Below, one piece after another: positions 53,601 through 62,158 of a stretch of DNA of 64,000 bases. The notes below the pieces were generated by a model that saw nothing but the letters and a program-made list of their open reading frames with translations, did not search any database and was not told the origin of the DNA. Numbering within the stretch: position 1 is the first letter of the stretch; every line of letters begins with the position of its first letter. Source of the DNA: Tautonia sp040717455 (GTDB lineage: Bacteria > Planctomycetota > Planctomycetia > Isosphaerales > Isosphaeraceae); assembly GCF_040717455.1 (NCBI RefSeq), contig NZ_JBFEFH010000009.1, forward strand, positions 124,001 to 188,000, in the 5' to 3' direction. The translations under genes and the position numbers were made by a program.

Positions 53601-55873
53601 ACGACCCCTTCGGAAGGGTCGCGGAGCGGGGCGGCGGTGATCTGGACGGGGCAAGGGTCGCCGTCGCGCCGCAGGAGATGGCCGTGGAAGGTGGCGGCCC
53701 CCTCGGCATAGGCCGTGTTCATGGCCTTGATCACCGCCTCGCTTTCATCCGAGGGGCAGAAGTCGAGGGCGTGGCGCCCCTGGAGTTCGGCGGGGGTCAG
53801 GCCGGTGAGCTGTCCGAGCCGATGATTCCAGCGGATGAGCCTGCCGTCGAGGTCGATCACGAAGAGGATGTCGGGGACCGCCTCCATGATGGTCTGGAGT
53901 TCGCCGAGGGCGGCCTTGAGGCGGTGTTCGGTCTGCTTGCGATCGGTGATGTCGGTGGCCTCGGGGACGAGCAGGGTGACGGCGCCCGAGGCGTCGAGGA
54001 TCGGCTTGATCGAGAAGTCGATGAAGGCGGTCTCCTCGGCCGACTTCCGGACCTGTTCCTCGTAACGGACGGAGACGCCGGAGGCGGCCCGCGCGATGGC
54101 GTCTCGGAGCCGCTGCTGGACGGCCGGCGAGACGGTCCACCAGTCGCATTCCCAGAAGGGCTTGCCGATGACGTCGTCGGGGGTCAGGTTGCCGATTGCG
54201 AGGGCATGGTCGTTGACCTGGAGCGTGGTGCCGTCGGGCGAGAGGATGGCGGCGTACTGGAAGGTCTGATCGAAGATGGCCCGGAAGCGTTCCTCCCCGA
54301 GGCGGAGGGCCTCGCTGGCCTGGGCCTGCTGGGTGACGTCGGCCAGGAAGCCGAGGAACCGGGCCGGCCGGCCCGACTCCCGGGGGAAGAAGCTCCCGTC
54401 GTCCCTCAGGATGATGCACTCGCCTCGGCGATTGATCACGCGGTAAGTGCCGTGGAACCCCGTCTCGGGGTGGGAGGAGATCTGGAGGTCCGAGACGAAT
54501 CCGTCCCGGTCGTCGGGGTGGATCCGGGCGATCCAGCGGTCGAGGCCGCCTTCGAGCTCCTCGGGGGAGAAGCCGAGGACCTGCTCGCAGGCCCCGCCGA
54601 AGGTGAGGTGGTCGGCGTCGATGTCCCACTCGTAGAGCACCAGGCCGGCGGCCGAGGCGGCCTCTTCGTATCGGGTCCTCCACTCGGCCTGTTGCTGCTC
54701 GGCGAGGCGTCGCTGGGTCACGTCGCGGCCGATGATGCCCAGGGCGCAGGGGGAGCCGTCGGCCTCTCGGATCGGGAAGACGAGGGTGCTGGTGGCCTTC
54801 GGGTTCCCGGCCGGGCCATAACGGTCCTCGAACTGCTGGGGGGTGTCCTGCTCCAGGACGAGTTGCTCGCGGCGGCGGTCCTCGGCGGCCCGGTCGGCGG
54901 GGCCCGGGGCCTCGGCCGGGGAGCCGGGCCGGGCGTCGGGATCGCCCGGGAGGGGGGCGGTGAACCGGGCATTGGCCATCAGGCAGTGGCCCTCGAGATC
55001 CTTCAGGGCCACGGCCGCGGGGACGTGGTCGAGGAACCCCCGGAGCAGGGCCTCGCTGGTGCGGAGCGCCCGGTTGACGGTCTCGAGGGTGGCGGTCCGC
55101 TCGGCGACGTGCTCTTCGAGCGTGTCGCGCTCGGCCCGCAGCTGGTCTTCCAGGCGTTTCCGGTCGGAGATGTCGCGGATGCTAGCGCGGAACCCGAGGC
55201 CATGGCCGTGGGCGTCCTGCATCGGCCGCCAGGAGATGGCGGCCCATCGGATCGACCCGTCGCGATGGCGGACCCGGAACTCGAGATTGTCTCCCGAGGC
55301 TCCCGCGAGGGCGTCGGTGAGGGTCCGGGCGAGCGTGGGGCGGTCGTCGGGGTGGACGAATCCGAGCGGGTAATCGGGCCGCTTTAGGCAGTCGGCGGGG
55401 GAGCATCCGGTGAAATGCTCGACGGCCGGATTGACCCATCGGGTCACGCCGTCGGCGTCGATCCAGGACTCCCAATCGGCGGTGCTGTTGGCGATGAGTC
55501 GGAAGAGGTCGTTCTGATTCCAGCCCAGCGCCGTGCCTCGGGCCGGGTGTGAGACGCGGGGCGATTGCACGTCGATCGTCCCGGGGTCGGGGCCGGGGCC
55601 GGGGCTGGGGGGCAGGTCCGCCTGGTCCGTCGCCGGTCCGTTGGCGTTGGCGTCGGCGTCGATGGTGAGGTCGGCGTTGACGTTGGACGAATCACCCGAC
55701 GCCTGGGGGCGGGTCGGCAATTCGGCCCAGGACGCGAGGGGAATGGAGTTGCAACGACCGGGGAGTGCCTGGTATCTCACGTCGTACGGGTCGTCTTGCA
55801 CCTTGACCATCCTGACGAAACGAGGAGTCGTGCCTTCACCGAACGATCGGCAGGAGGGCCGCCGGACTGGCAC
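50675..55873 (-). CDS. Multi-PAS/GAF sensor with both HD-GYP phosphodiesterase and GGDEF diguanylate cyclase domains
   Basis: Up to 1732 residues from GTG 55873 (ATG 55810 is an alternative start; neither ribosome site is strong). No membrane segment, so probably cytosolic. Order: ~100-residue disordered start, five PAS domains (~120-770), a GAF domain (~798-938), an HD-GYP domain (LLHDIGKMAIPDRIL ~1013; HHERWDGAGYPRGL ~1067), three more PAS domains (~1190-1560) and a C-terminal GGDEF domain (RYGGEEF ~1648). The cyclase keeps an RxxD inhibitory site (RPYD) five residues before GGEEF. So one chain can apparently make and break cyclic di-GMP. Signals are unknown. It is transcribed alone. Confidence 0.93.
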   Translation of the reverse strand: MPVRRPSCRSFGEGTTPRFVRMVKVQDDPYDVRYQALPGRCNSIPLASWAELPTRPQASGDSSNVNADLTIDADANANGPATDQADLPPSPGPGPDPGTIDVQSPRVSHPARGTALGWNQNDLFRLIANSTADWESWIDADGVTRWVNPAVEHFTGCSPADCLKRPDYPLGFVHPDDRPTLARTLTDALAGASGDNLEFRVRHRDGSIRWAAISWRPMQDAHGHGLGFRASIRDISDRKRLEDQLRAERDTLEEHVAERTATLETVNRALRTSEALLRGFLDHVPAAVALKDLEGHCLMANARFTAPLPGDPDARPGSPAEAPGPADRAAEDRRREQLVLEQDTPQQFEDRYGPAGNPKATSTLVFPIREADGSPCALGIIGRDVTQRRLAEQQQAEWRTRYEEAASAAGLVLYEWDIDADHLTFGGACEQVLGFSPEELEGGLDRWIARIHPDDRDGFVSDLQISSHPETGFHGTYRVINRRGECIILRDDGSFFPRESGRPARFLGFLADVTQQAQASEALRLGEERFRAIFDQTFQYAAILSPDGTTLQVNDHALAIGNLTPDDVIGKPFWECDWWTVSPAVQQRLRDAIARAASGVSVRYEEQVRKSAEETAFIDFSIKPILDASGAVTLLVPEATDITDRKQTEHRLKAALGELQTIMEAVPDILFVIDLDGRLIRWNHRLGQLTGLTPAELQGRHALDFCPSDESEAVIKAMNTAYAEGAATFHGHLLRRDGDPCPVQITAAPLRDPSEGVVGLAGVTRDISDRLNLEAELREQAEAVEALNRVGLLLASELDLGSLVQAIADAAVGLTGAGFAVLFTEGPHEEERIYRMFTSSGSEHLESSEVPGLNWIELLRPMLRGHGVIRLDDARLDPHFRRVAGRQAEGPALVSCMAMPLVGRSGAILGAILLGHEGAGIFTERSERLAAGLASQAAIALENARLVAGLEQANAELEAAYDATIAGWSRALDFRDHETEGHSRRVTALTLRLARRMGVSDADLVHLRRGALLHDIGKMAIPDRILNKAGPLDARERQVMERHPVLAHAMLAPIPFLQSALDIPYCHHERWDGAGYPRGLAGEQIPLGARIFAAVDIYDALRSDRPYRPAWSEEQTRDHLRRLAGSHLDPEVVDALIRLLEDAEAAPEPIPPDRDPPDVELLGEAPSPDPDPLHRSFEAWAVPGSTPGAGAGWLGLLMEQISNLLTIVEVDGTIRWQSPLLGQLLGYQSHEVIGTNVFEYIHEDDLPSVRPVFDEFLRDPEFHPALTLRVRHKDGSWRVLEVVGTNLLHHPTFRGLLLTSRDVTEKVQAEKALREGEETLRSFFDSVPMMMAIVELQGDEPRFVKLNASAAHFLGVDPANPPHDQRLRLHLSPEHQGLWARAFRASQPGQEPAHFEYQDRLDPNNPRWLDVSVSAIGTAGPGTRRFACVVQDTTGRKRAEQALRRSEDRFRQLFLGASIGIGIIDNRGLIEAVNPRCAFLLGETPARLTGRRFTELLQEPLRPIVQQTFEDAPTDKLVYCGTLEVTDATGSPRHVQLDATRITGSDGGYRWAACLIDVTDRVQAEQQLSRLASVDALTGLANRHALAAHVDSAIDHSRRLGGMLSLVMLDVDRFKAFNDDFGHLAGDQVLRELASILGQVLRPYDLAIRYGGEEFLIILPGADADAGAQIADRLRLTIAAHPWPLRPITASFGVSTGPAGSFDSELLINRADQALYQAKRSGRNRVVLHREA

Positions 55874-56202
55874 CCGGCTTCACTAAGGGGCCCAGCGCGA
55901 TTGGCCGTGTGCCACACCTTCACATTTGCATGGTCGTTCGGTTCGAATATCCCCGATAGTGAACCCTAGGTTGTTTTGGGGGCCTTGTGCGAAGTCTCCG
56001 GGAAAATCGCCGGCCGGTCGGGGAGGGATCGCCCCCGACCCGGGGCGGGAGGCCCCCGAGTCGTCGGGCGGCGAGCCGCGGGATCGCCCCGGTGGCCTGA
56101 TCTCCCGATGGGGGACATTCTGGGAGCAGCGTCTTCGATGAGCGTGTTTTTTGCCGGGGGGGATCGATTCGCATGACCGCATCCCCCCCGAGGGGCAGGG
56201 CG
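55874..56202. other. 329-base gap between two leftward genes, no gene seen
   Basis: It must hold the promoter for the large cyclic-di-GMP gene, probably in the AT-richer stretch around 55910-55980. GC-rich inverted pieces (CGCCCCCGACCCGGGGCG near 56030) could end transcription from upstream. No protein or RNA gene recognised. Confidence 0.4.
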
Positions 56203-57750
56203 TCAGTCGCGCTGGGGAGGGTTGTTGCCGTACGACCAGGGGGCGCCGGTGAAGGGCGGGCGGCGGGGGGGCTCGGGGGTGGTGCCGGGTGCGAGCCGGC
56301 CGATCAGGTCGATGCCGACGTCGCGCATCTGGGTGCCGGCGGTGATTTCGAGGTTGCTGTAGCTGGTCAGGCGGGTCTCGTAGCCGCCGCCGCTGGGAGC
56401 GAAGGCGGCCTCATCGGGGACGTAGCCGACGCAGCCGTTGGCGAGCGAGACGGGGAAGGTGAACGGGAAGGCGCTGGCGGCCTTGATGTCGAGCCCGAGC
56501 TGGCAGAAATACTCGGCCGGGGTCGTCACGAACACCGCCGGGCCGACCTGGACGGCCTGGACCTCGACCTCGGCCTTCGGCTCCTTCCGGAGGAGGGCGT
56601 CGAGCATGACGGTTTCCTTGGCGAAGGTCCACTCGGTCGGGTCGACCTCGGAGCGTTCCCGGGCCAGGATCTCGACGCTCTCGCGGACGCGATCGGGCGA
56701 GGGGACGCGGCGATCGACGTCCCAGACCTTCAGGGCGGCATCGACCGGGAGCAAGTCGCCCGGCTCCATGCTGAGCAGGACCTTGACCGCCTCGGCCCCG
56801 ACTCGGCCGCCGACCTGTTGCGCCCAGCGCTCGCCGTTCGGGTACACGTAGGGGCTCTGGTTGTTGACCTGGGTGATGTCGCCCGAGGCCCCGGCCAGGA
56901 AGACGACGACCGCGTCCTCGCCGTAGTACCCCTGGATCACTTTCTCAAGATAATAGATATAATTCGCCGAGATGCCGCCCGGGCTGGTGGTGGCGTGGCA
57001 GGCGAAGTTGACGATGCAGCCGAGCAGGCGGTTGGGGTCTTCGGCGTCCCAGGCCCCCACGACGCCGACCTCGGGGTCGACCGGCCCGGCGGGCTCGACG
57101 ATGTCGGGGTTGCCGAGGCCCGGGTGGGTGACCGTGCGCCCGTCCTTCATCAGGAAGCGTCGGTTGAAGGCGACCTGGTCCTCGATGCCGGAGCCGACGC
57201 CCCCCTTGGCGGCGATCCGCCGGTCGTTCGCCTCGCAAATGGCGTCGATCAGGGCCTGCTCGGTTTCTTCGAGATAGACGGGGTTGACGCAGGTGGAGTG
57301 CTCATACGCAAGCTCCTGCACGTTTTGCGGGGCATGGTCGTACTCGTCGGGCATGATCCAGACGATCGGGCCGGACGAGTGGGAATGCGAGGCGCCGATG
57401 AGGATCGAATCGGCGGGGATCCCGGTGCGGTCCTCGACCGCCCTGCGGACCTTCAGCACGGTCTCGCGGCGGATGCCCAGGGCATCGACCCCGACGATCG
57501 CCACGCGGGACTGGCCGTCGTCGAAGACGGCCGCGCGGACCTTGCAGGGGTCGTGCAAGGACCGGTGGTACGACTTGCCGTAGCCGCCGGGCGCCTCCAT
57601 GCCGATCTCGGGCGTGATGTCGCGGACGGAGAACCCGGCCTTGAACACCGGGGCGGCGGCCTGCGGTTCGTCGTCGGCGAGGGCGGGGGCTGAGGCAGCG
57701 GCCGAGAGCAGGGCGACGGCGAGTCCCAGGGGGACGATTGATCGAGGCAT
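56203..57750 (-). CDS. Neutral/alkaline ceramidase-like secreted protein A
   Basis: 515 residues from ATG 57750 (AAGAGGAAT upstream). The signal peptide is MPRSIVPLGLAVALLSAAAS to ALA. Ceramidase-superfamily motifs follow: AGFSVRDITPEIGMEAPGGY, ILIGASHSHSSGP (zinc-type His-x-His-Ser-Gly), VNFACHATTSPGG and VVVFLAGASGDITQVNN. The C-terminus ends in a Pro-rich tail. Family members hydrolyse N-acyl sphingosine or act on other amides and lactones; the real substrate is open. It is divergent from a second, different ceramidase-like gene, with 192 bases between. Confidence 0.85.
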   Translation of the reverse strand: MPRSIVPLGLAVALLSAAASAPALADDEPQAAAPVFKAGFSVRDITPEIGMEAPGGYGKSYHRSLHDPCKVRAAVFDDGQSRVAIVGVDALGIRRETVLKVRRAVEDRTGIPADSILIGASHSHSSGPIVWIMPDEYDHAPQNVQELAYEHSTCVNPVYLEETEQALIDAICEANDRRIAAKGGVGSGIEDQVAFNRRFLMKDGRTVTHPGLGNPDIVEPAGPVDPEVGVVGAWDAEDPNRLLGCIVNFACHATTSPGGISANYIYYLEKVIQGYYGEDAVVVFLAGASGDITQVNNQSPYVYPNGERWAQQVGGRVGAEAVKVLLSMEPGDLLPVDAALKVWDVDRRVPSPDRVRESVEILARERSEVDPTEWTFAKETVMLDALLRKEPKAEVEVQAVQVGPAVFVTTPAEYFCQLGLDIKAASAFPFTFPVSLANGCVGYVPDEAAFAPSGGGYETRLTSYSNLEITAGTQMRDVGIDLIGRLAPGTTPEPPRRPPFTGAPWSYGNNPPQRD

Positions 57751-57942
57751 CGTGATTCCTCTTGGGCCATCTGGGCGAATCGGGTGGGTGGCCGGCGAGC
57801 GGGATCGGTCCGAGTCCGGCCCGCCCGCCGTCGACGATCGGGGTGCCGCGCATGGTGCACGCTGGTGGACCGATCGCCATGCCGCTATGGTAAGGGAGCC
57901 TCGGTTCTCCAACAATGGATTGACCAATCTTGGAGCCTCGTG

Positions 57943-59358
57943 ATGATGCGTCGTGATCGAGTTCGGCGAGAAATGGGCGCGAGCGGGCGCTGGGCGGTTT
58001 GCGGGGTGATGGTCGGAATGCTCGTCGTTTCGGCCTCGGCAAAGGCCGCGGACGGCGCGCCCGAGACGTGGAAGGCCGGGGTTGCCCGGGTGGTGATCAC
58101 GCCGGAGGAAGACGTCTGGCTGGCCGGTTACGGCACGAAGCGGGTGCCGGACGGGAAACTGCATGACCTGTGGGCCAAGGCGGTTTGCCTGGAGGATGCC
58201 GAAGGGAATCGCGCCGTCCTGATCACGACGGACTTCCAGGGGGTGCCGAAGGGGATGAGCGACCGGGTGTTCGATCGCCTGGAGGAGCGCTTCGGGATCG
58301 AACGGACTCAGGTCATGCTGACGTTCTCGCATAATCATTGCGGCCCACGACTGGGGGAGGATCTGGTCGATTACTACCCGGTCGAGGAGGAGCAGGTTGG
58401 GCTCGTCGAGCGGTACACCGACGCCATGGTCGAGACGATGGTGGACCTGGTGGGGGAGTCGATGGAATCGCTCGCCCCGGCGGTGCTGAAGGCAGGGCAG
58501 GGAACGGCGACCTTCGCGGTGAACCGGCGGAACAATACGGAGGCCGAGGTGCCGGCATTGATCGAGCGCGGCGAACCGCTGGCCGGGCCGGTCGATCATT
58601 CGGTGCCGGTGTTGAGCATCGAACGGCCGGATGGGTCGCAGGCCGCTGTGCTGTTCGGGTACGCCTGCCACCCGACGACCCTGAGCTTCACGACCTGGTG
58701 CGGCGACTACCCGGGGTTTGCCCAGGTTGAGCTGGAGCGAGCGTTCCCGGGGACGACGGCGATGTTCGTCAACACGTGCGGCGGGGATCAGAACCCCATT
58801 CCCCGTCGGTCGGTCGAGCTGTGCGAGCGCTACGGCGAGGAACTGGCCGACGCGGTGGGCGAGACGCTGCAACGGCCGATGGAACCGATCGCGCCGGTCC
58901 TGCGCACGGCGTTCGCGATGGTGGAGCTCCCTTATCTCGAAGTCGTGACCCGGGAACACTTGAACGAGCGATTGGACGATGCGAACGCGATCGTGGCCCG
59001 GTGGGCGGCCCGGCTGCTCCGGAAGCTGGACGCGGGGGAGACGTTCGAGGCGTCGTATCCGTATCCGGTGCATGCCTGGCGGCTCGGGGAGGACACCCTG
59101 ATGATCGGGATGGGGGCCGAGACGGTGGTCGATTACGCCCTCCGGTTCAAGCGGGAGTACGGCTCGAACACGTGGGTGTGCGGCTATGTCGATGACATGA
59201 TCGCCTATATCCCGTCCCGTCGCGTGTGGGAAGAAGGGGGATACGAGGGGGGATCGTATCTCTATGAGTATGGACGTCCCGCGTTCCGGTGGGCCGGCGA
59301 CGTGGAGGAGAGGATCGCGGCGACGGTCGATCGGCTGGTGAGGGACGTGAGGGAGTGA
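57943..59358 (+). CDS. Neutral/alkaline ceramidase-like secreted protein B
   Basis: 471 residues; ATG 57943 (GGAG 7 bases upstream) with a signal peptide around GVMVGMLVVSASAKAADG. Motifs: KAGVARVVITPEEDVWLAGY, VMLTFSHNHCGPRLGED, FGYACHPTTLSFTTWCGDY and FVNTCGGDQNPIPRRS. Only low similarity to protein A outside the metal motifs, so this is not a recent duplicate. The pair may be degradative enzymes exported together. Confidence 0.87.
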   Translation: MMRRDRVRREMGASGRWAVCGVMVGMLVVSASAKAADGAPETWKAGVARVVITPEEDVWLAGYGTKRVPDGKLHDLWAKAVCLEDAEGNRAVLITTDFQGVPKGMSDRVFDRLEERFGIERTQVMLTFSHNHCGPRLGEDLVDYYPVEEEQVGLVERYTDAMVETMVDLVGESMESLAPAVLKAGQGTATFAVNRRNNTEAEVPALIERGEPLAGPVDHSVPVLSIERPDGSQAAVLFGYACHPTTLSFTTWCGDYPGFAQVELERAFPGTTAMFVNTCGGDQNPIPRRSVELCERYGEELADAVGETLQRPMEPIAPVLRTAFAMVELPYLEVVTREHLNERLDDANAIVARWAARLLRKLDAGETFEASYPYPVHAWRLGEDTLMIGMGAETVVDYALRFKREYGSNTWVCGYVDDMIAYIPSRRVWEEGGYEGGSYLYEYGRPAFRWAGDVEERIAATVDRLVRDVRE

Positions 59359-59408
59359 GGAGGACGTCGGGCCGCGGTTTCGCCGGGGAAATCGCGGCCC
59401 GATGACGG

Positions 59409-61271
59409 TCAAGGGGTGGGGGATTCGGCGGCGGGGTCGCCCCAGAGGACGCGGCCGATGAACAACGCGCCGGTGGCCCCTCGGCGTCGGGCGTCCTCGT
59501 TCCAGACCCCTTCGGAGACCGTGACCCAGGATTCGCGGTCGCTGATGGCCGATGCGCCGAAGTTGCCGAGCTCGCCGCCGCGCTCGGGGATGATGATGCG
59601 CTCGGTGCTGCGGATGACCTGGAGCAACTCGGGATCGACCTGGGCGACAAAGAGCGGGGCGCGGTGCCGCATGATGTGGTCGTTGTCGGCCCCGCGGCGG
59701 GTGTAGACGAGGAACAGGCCGTCGCCGTGCGCGAGCCAGTGCTGCTGCGTGTTGTAGCTGCAGAGGTCGGTGCCGTCGTCGAAGGTCCAGGCCTTGGCGG
59801 GGCGGTAGTTCAGGCCATCATCACCGACGCTTGCGTACCCCTTCAGGTCGTTGCGGATGGTGAGATAGTACCGGTCGGCGCAGCGGATCAGGGAGGGTTC
59901 GTAAAGCCCGCGTTCCTCAGCAAGCGAGAGGATGTTCCCATGTTCCCGGTAGGTCAGGGTCTCGCCGTCGAAGGAGCAGCGGGCGACGGTGACGCTGAAC
60001 GGCTCGCCGGCCGATCGGCCGATGTAGAAGGGCAGGAGGACGGTGCCGTCGTCCTCGATGACGAACTGGGCGCAGGCGCTCCGGGCGAAGTTGAATCGTT
60101 CATCGTCGGGCATTTCCAGGCGTTGCCAGGGGGTCCAACGACGGGTCTCGGGGTCGAAGACGGCGAAGGCGGTCTGGTGGGCGCGGGCCTGGTCTTCGAG
60201 CTGCTCGCCGGCGGCGCTGTAGCGGACCTGGGCGCCGACGGCGATCACCTTGCCCGAGGCCGGGTGCAGCATGGGGGTGACGTCGGCGACGGCCACGTCG
60301 ACCCCCCCCGGCTCGCGGACCCAGTCGAGTTCCTCGACCGGTTCGGGCCCGGTCCAGGTCTGGCCGAGGTCGGCACTTGTGAGCATGCTCAGGCCCGAGT
60401 AATGGTCTGAGGTGTGCAAGTGCTGTTGCAAGGTGATCAGGACGTTCGGTCGGTGCGGCTCGTCTGAGGGGGGGAGGACGGTCGCCCTGGGGTGGTACCA
60501 CAGGAACCGGCCGTCGTCGTGTTCGAGGACGGTCTGGGCCGAGGTTTCGAAGGGAATAATCGGGGGAGATTCAAGCAACTGTTGCAACGTGGGCATCATG
60601 AGGTTCGCAAGTTCGCGATGGCCGCGCGGGTTGGGGTGGAGGCCGTCGGTCGTCCAGTCGCGGAGGTTCTGGCCGTCGGCCCGGGCCTCGGTCCAGTGGG
60701 CGTAGTGATCGACGAGGGCAACGCCGGTGTCGCGGGCAACGTCTCGGCAGGCCTCGATGTAGGGTTCGAGCTGGAGGTTCGGATTGCGGCCGAGGCCGTC
60801 GGGATCGGCGTCGTCGGCCCATCGCGGTTCGGTCATCAGGACCGGCTCGATCCCGGCGAGCAGGAGGTGCTCGACGATCGTCCGGAGATTGCGGGCGAAG
60901 TCGTCGATCGAGAGGCGGCTGGTGGTGGCCCCCTGGTCGACGTAGCTGTCGTTGGCGCCGTACATGACGGTGACGATGCGCGGACGCTGGGCGATCAGGC
61001 CGTCGAGCCGGGCGAGGGCCTGGTCGGTCCGCTCGCCGCCGACGCCGAGGTTGATCCCCTCGACCGCGAGGCCGTCGGCATTCAGGGCCGCCTCGACGCG
61101 GGCGATGAAGGTGTCTTCGGGCGAGACGCCCGGGCGGACGCCCTTGGTGATGGAGTCGCCGAGGGCGATGATCCGGCCCGGCGGCTTGGGCGAGGAGGCG
61201 GGATCCTCGGCGGAGGCGGCCGTGCCGAGCAGGAGGATCAGGGGGGTGACGGGCCAGCGGGCGTGCGTCAT
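59409..61271 (-). CDS. Secreted SGNH hydrolase fused to a sialidase-type propeller
   Basis: 620 residues from ATG 61271 with signal peptide (PLILLLGTAASAE). Residues ~30-235 are an SGNH/GDSL esterase: block I IIALGDSITKGV (Ser), block II NLGVGGERTDQ (Gly), block III YGANDSY (Asn), block V DGLHPN (Asp, His). Residues ~250-610 look like a six-bladed sialidase fold with an Asp box (TSADLGQTW) and blade-like strands (HQTAFAVFDPETRRWTPW, YEPSLIRCADRYYLTIRNDL). A carbohydrate esterase joined to a glycan-binding or glycosidase module is suggested. It converges on ceramidase-like gene B. Confidence 0.9.
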   Translation of the reverse strand: MTHARWPVTPLILLLGTAASAEDPASSPKPPGRIIALGDSITKGVRPGVSPEDTFIARVEAALNADGLAVEGINLGVGGERTDQALARLDGLIAQRPRIVTVMYGANDSYVDQGATTSRLSIDDFARNLRTIVEHLLLAGIEPVLMTEPRWADDADPDGLGRNPNLQLEPYIEACRDVARDTGVALVDHYAHWTEARADGQNLRDWTTDGLHPNPRGHRELANLMMPTLQQLLESPPIIPFETSAQTVLEHDDGRFLWYHPRATVLPPSDEPHRPNVLITLQQHLHTSDHYSGLSMLTSADLGQTWTGPEPVEELDWVREPGGVDVAVADVTPMLHPASGKVIAVGAQVRYSAAGEQLEDQARAHQTAFAVFDPETRRWTPWQRLEMPDDERFNFARSACAQFVIEDDGTVLLPFYIGRSAGEPFSVTVARCSFDGETLTYREHGNILSLAEERGLYEPSLIRCADRYYLTIRNDLKGYASVGDDGLNYRPAKAWTFDDGTDLCSYNTQQHWLAHGDGLFLVYTRRGADNDHIMRHRAPLFVAQVDPELLQVIRSTERIIIPERGGELGNFGASAISDRESWVTVSEGVWNEDARRRGATGALFIGRVLWGDPAAESPTP

Positions 61272-61531
61272 GGGACGAGGTTCCTTGGCCCATCGGGGCC
61301 GTTCGGGGTGAGGGCGAGTGGGGTGATCGGGCGGACAAGGACGGCCGGCGTGGGCTCCGGGGCGTGTTCCGGCGCAGGGATCGCCCGGGAGGAATTGAGG
61401 TAGTTAGATTGTGTATTAGTTATTTACGATTGAATGATAGGTCATATCTGTGTTGCTGGGTGATGGTGGCCTCGTGTGGCGGTTCTCCGGTTCGGTGTTG
61501 CCGGGCTGATATGATGGGGCGGGCCTGCCTC

Positions 61532-61596
61532 GGAACGCAAGGACCCCTCACCCCGGCCCTCTCCCCGCGAGCGGGGAGAGGGGGGCAGATTCGACC
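61532..61596. repeat. Dispersed hairpin repeat, copy 2
   Basis: GGAACGCAAGGACCCCTCAC, CCCGGCCCTCTCCCCGCGAG, CGGGGAGAGGGGGG then AGATTCGACC. It matches copy 1 (48722-48790) at nearly every base outside the loop. Confidence 0.75.
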
Positions 61597-61705
61597 TTCT
61601 CGCGGGCGAGAGGGGTAGAAGTGTAAACATTGCGAAACTTCGAGCCCGTCGTGCTCGAATTTTTTCCGAAGTTCTCCCTTGATCGGCGGCGAGTGTGGCG
61701 CCATA

Positions 61706-61727
61706 GTGTATGAGTTCAATAGAACAC
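61706..61727. promoter_or_regulatory. Possible operator for the GntR-type regulator
   Basis: GTGTATGAGTTCAATAGAACAC has GTGT and ACAC ends and lies just 20 bases before the ATG of the regulator gene. YtrA-type GntR proteins normally bind such sites in their own promoters. The inner symmetry is poor, so this is tentative. Confidence 0.25.
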
Positions 61728-61747
61728 CAGGACGGAGGGCCTGAGCC

Positions 61748-62158
61748 ATGCTCTTACTCGGCCTGATCCCGGGGGACGATCGGGCGATTTACGCCCAGAT
61801 CGCCGATCGGGTGCGGTTCGCGGTGGCGTCGGGGGCCTTGCGGCCGGGGGAGCTGGTCCCTTCGGTCCGCGAGCTGGCCAAGCAGTTGGTGGTCAATCCG
61901 AACACGGTGGCGCGGGCCTATCGGGAGCTGCAGGCCGAAGGGCTGCTCGACGCCGTGCGGGGGACCGGCCTGAGCGTGACGGTCGAGGCCCCCGAGCGTT
62001 GCCAGTCTGCCCGCCACGCCTTCGTGCGCGACCGCCTTCGCGCGGCGATCGACGACGCGAGGCGGAGCGGGCTCGACCCATCGGAAATCGAACGCATCTT
62101 GCACGACCAATGGCGGGAGTCCGGCGTGGCGGGCCAACACGAAGGGGGACAGTCATGA
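61748..62158 (+). CDS. GntR family regulator, YtrA subfamily
   Basis: A 136-residue protein, short as usual for YtrA types with no large ligand domain. The winged helix is at ~10-75: IYAQIADRVRFAVASGALRP, GELVPSVRELAKQLVVNPNT, VARAYRELQAEGLL. A ~45-residue helical tail serves for dimer formation. A GGAGGG site precedes ATG 61748. Its TGA overlaps the ABC ATPase start by 4 bases (ATGA). It is expected to repress the operon it begins. Confidence 0.92.
   Translation: MLLLGLIPGDDRAIYAQIADRVRFAVASGALRPGELVPSVRELAKQLVVNPNTVARAYRELQAEGLLDAVRGTGLSVTVEAPERCQSARHAFVRDRLRAAIDDARRSGLDPSEIERILHDQWRESGVAGQHEGGQS

Larger units (their letters stand above)
61272..61747. other. 476-base gap between divergent genes, holds a dispersed repeat copy
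   Basis: Contains an AT-rich patch (61395-61445) that may be a promoter for the leftward esterase gene, the hairpin repeat (61532-61596), another AT-rich patch (AATTTTTTCCGAAG near 61655) and the start region of the GntR operon. No gene supported. Confidence 0.5.

Noticed and set aside
52058..55387. Rightward frame of about 1100 codons antisense to the cyclic-di-GMP gene
   Set aside because: Shadow frame rich in Gly/Val/Glu. The other strand has PAS, GAF and HD-GYP motifs.
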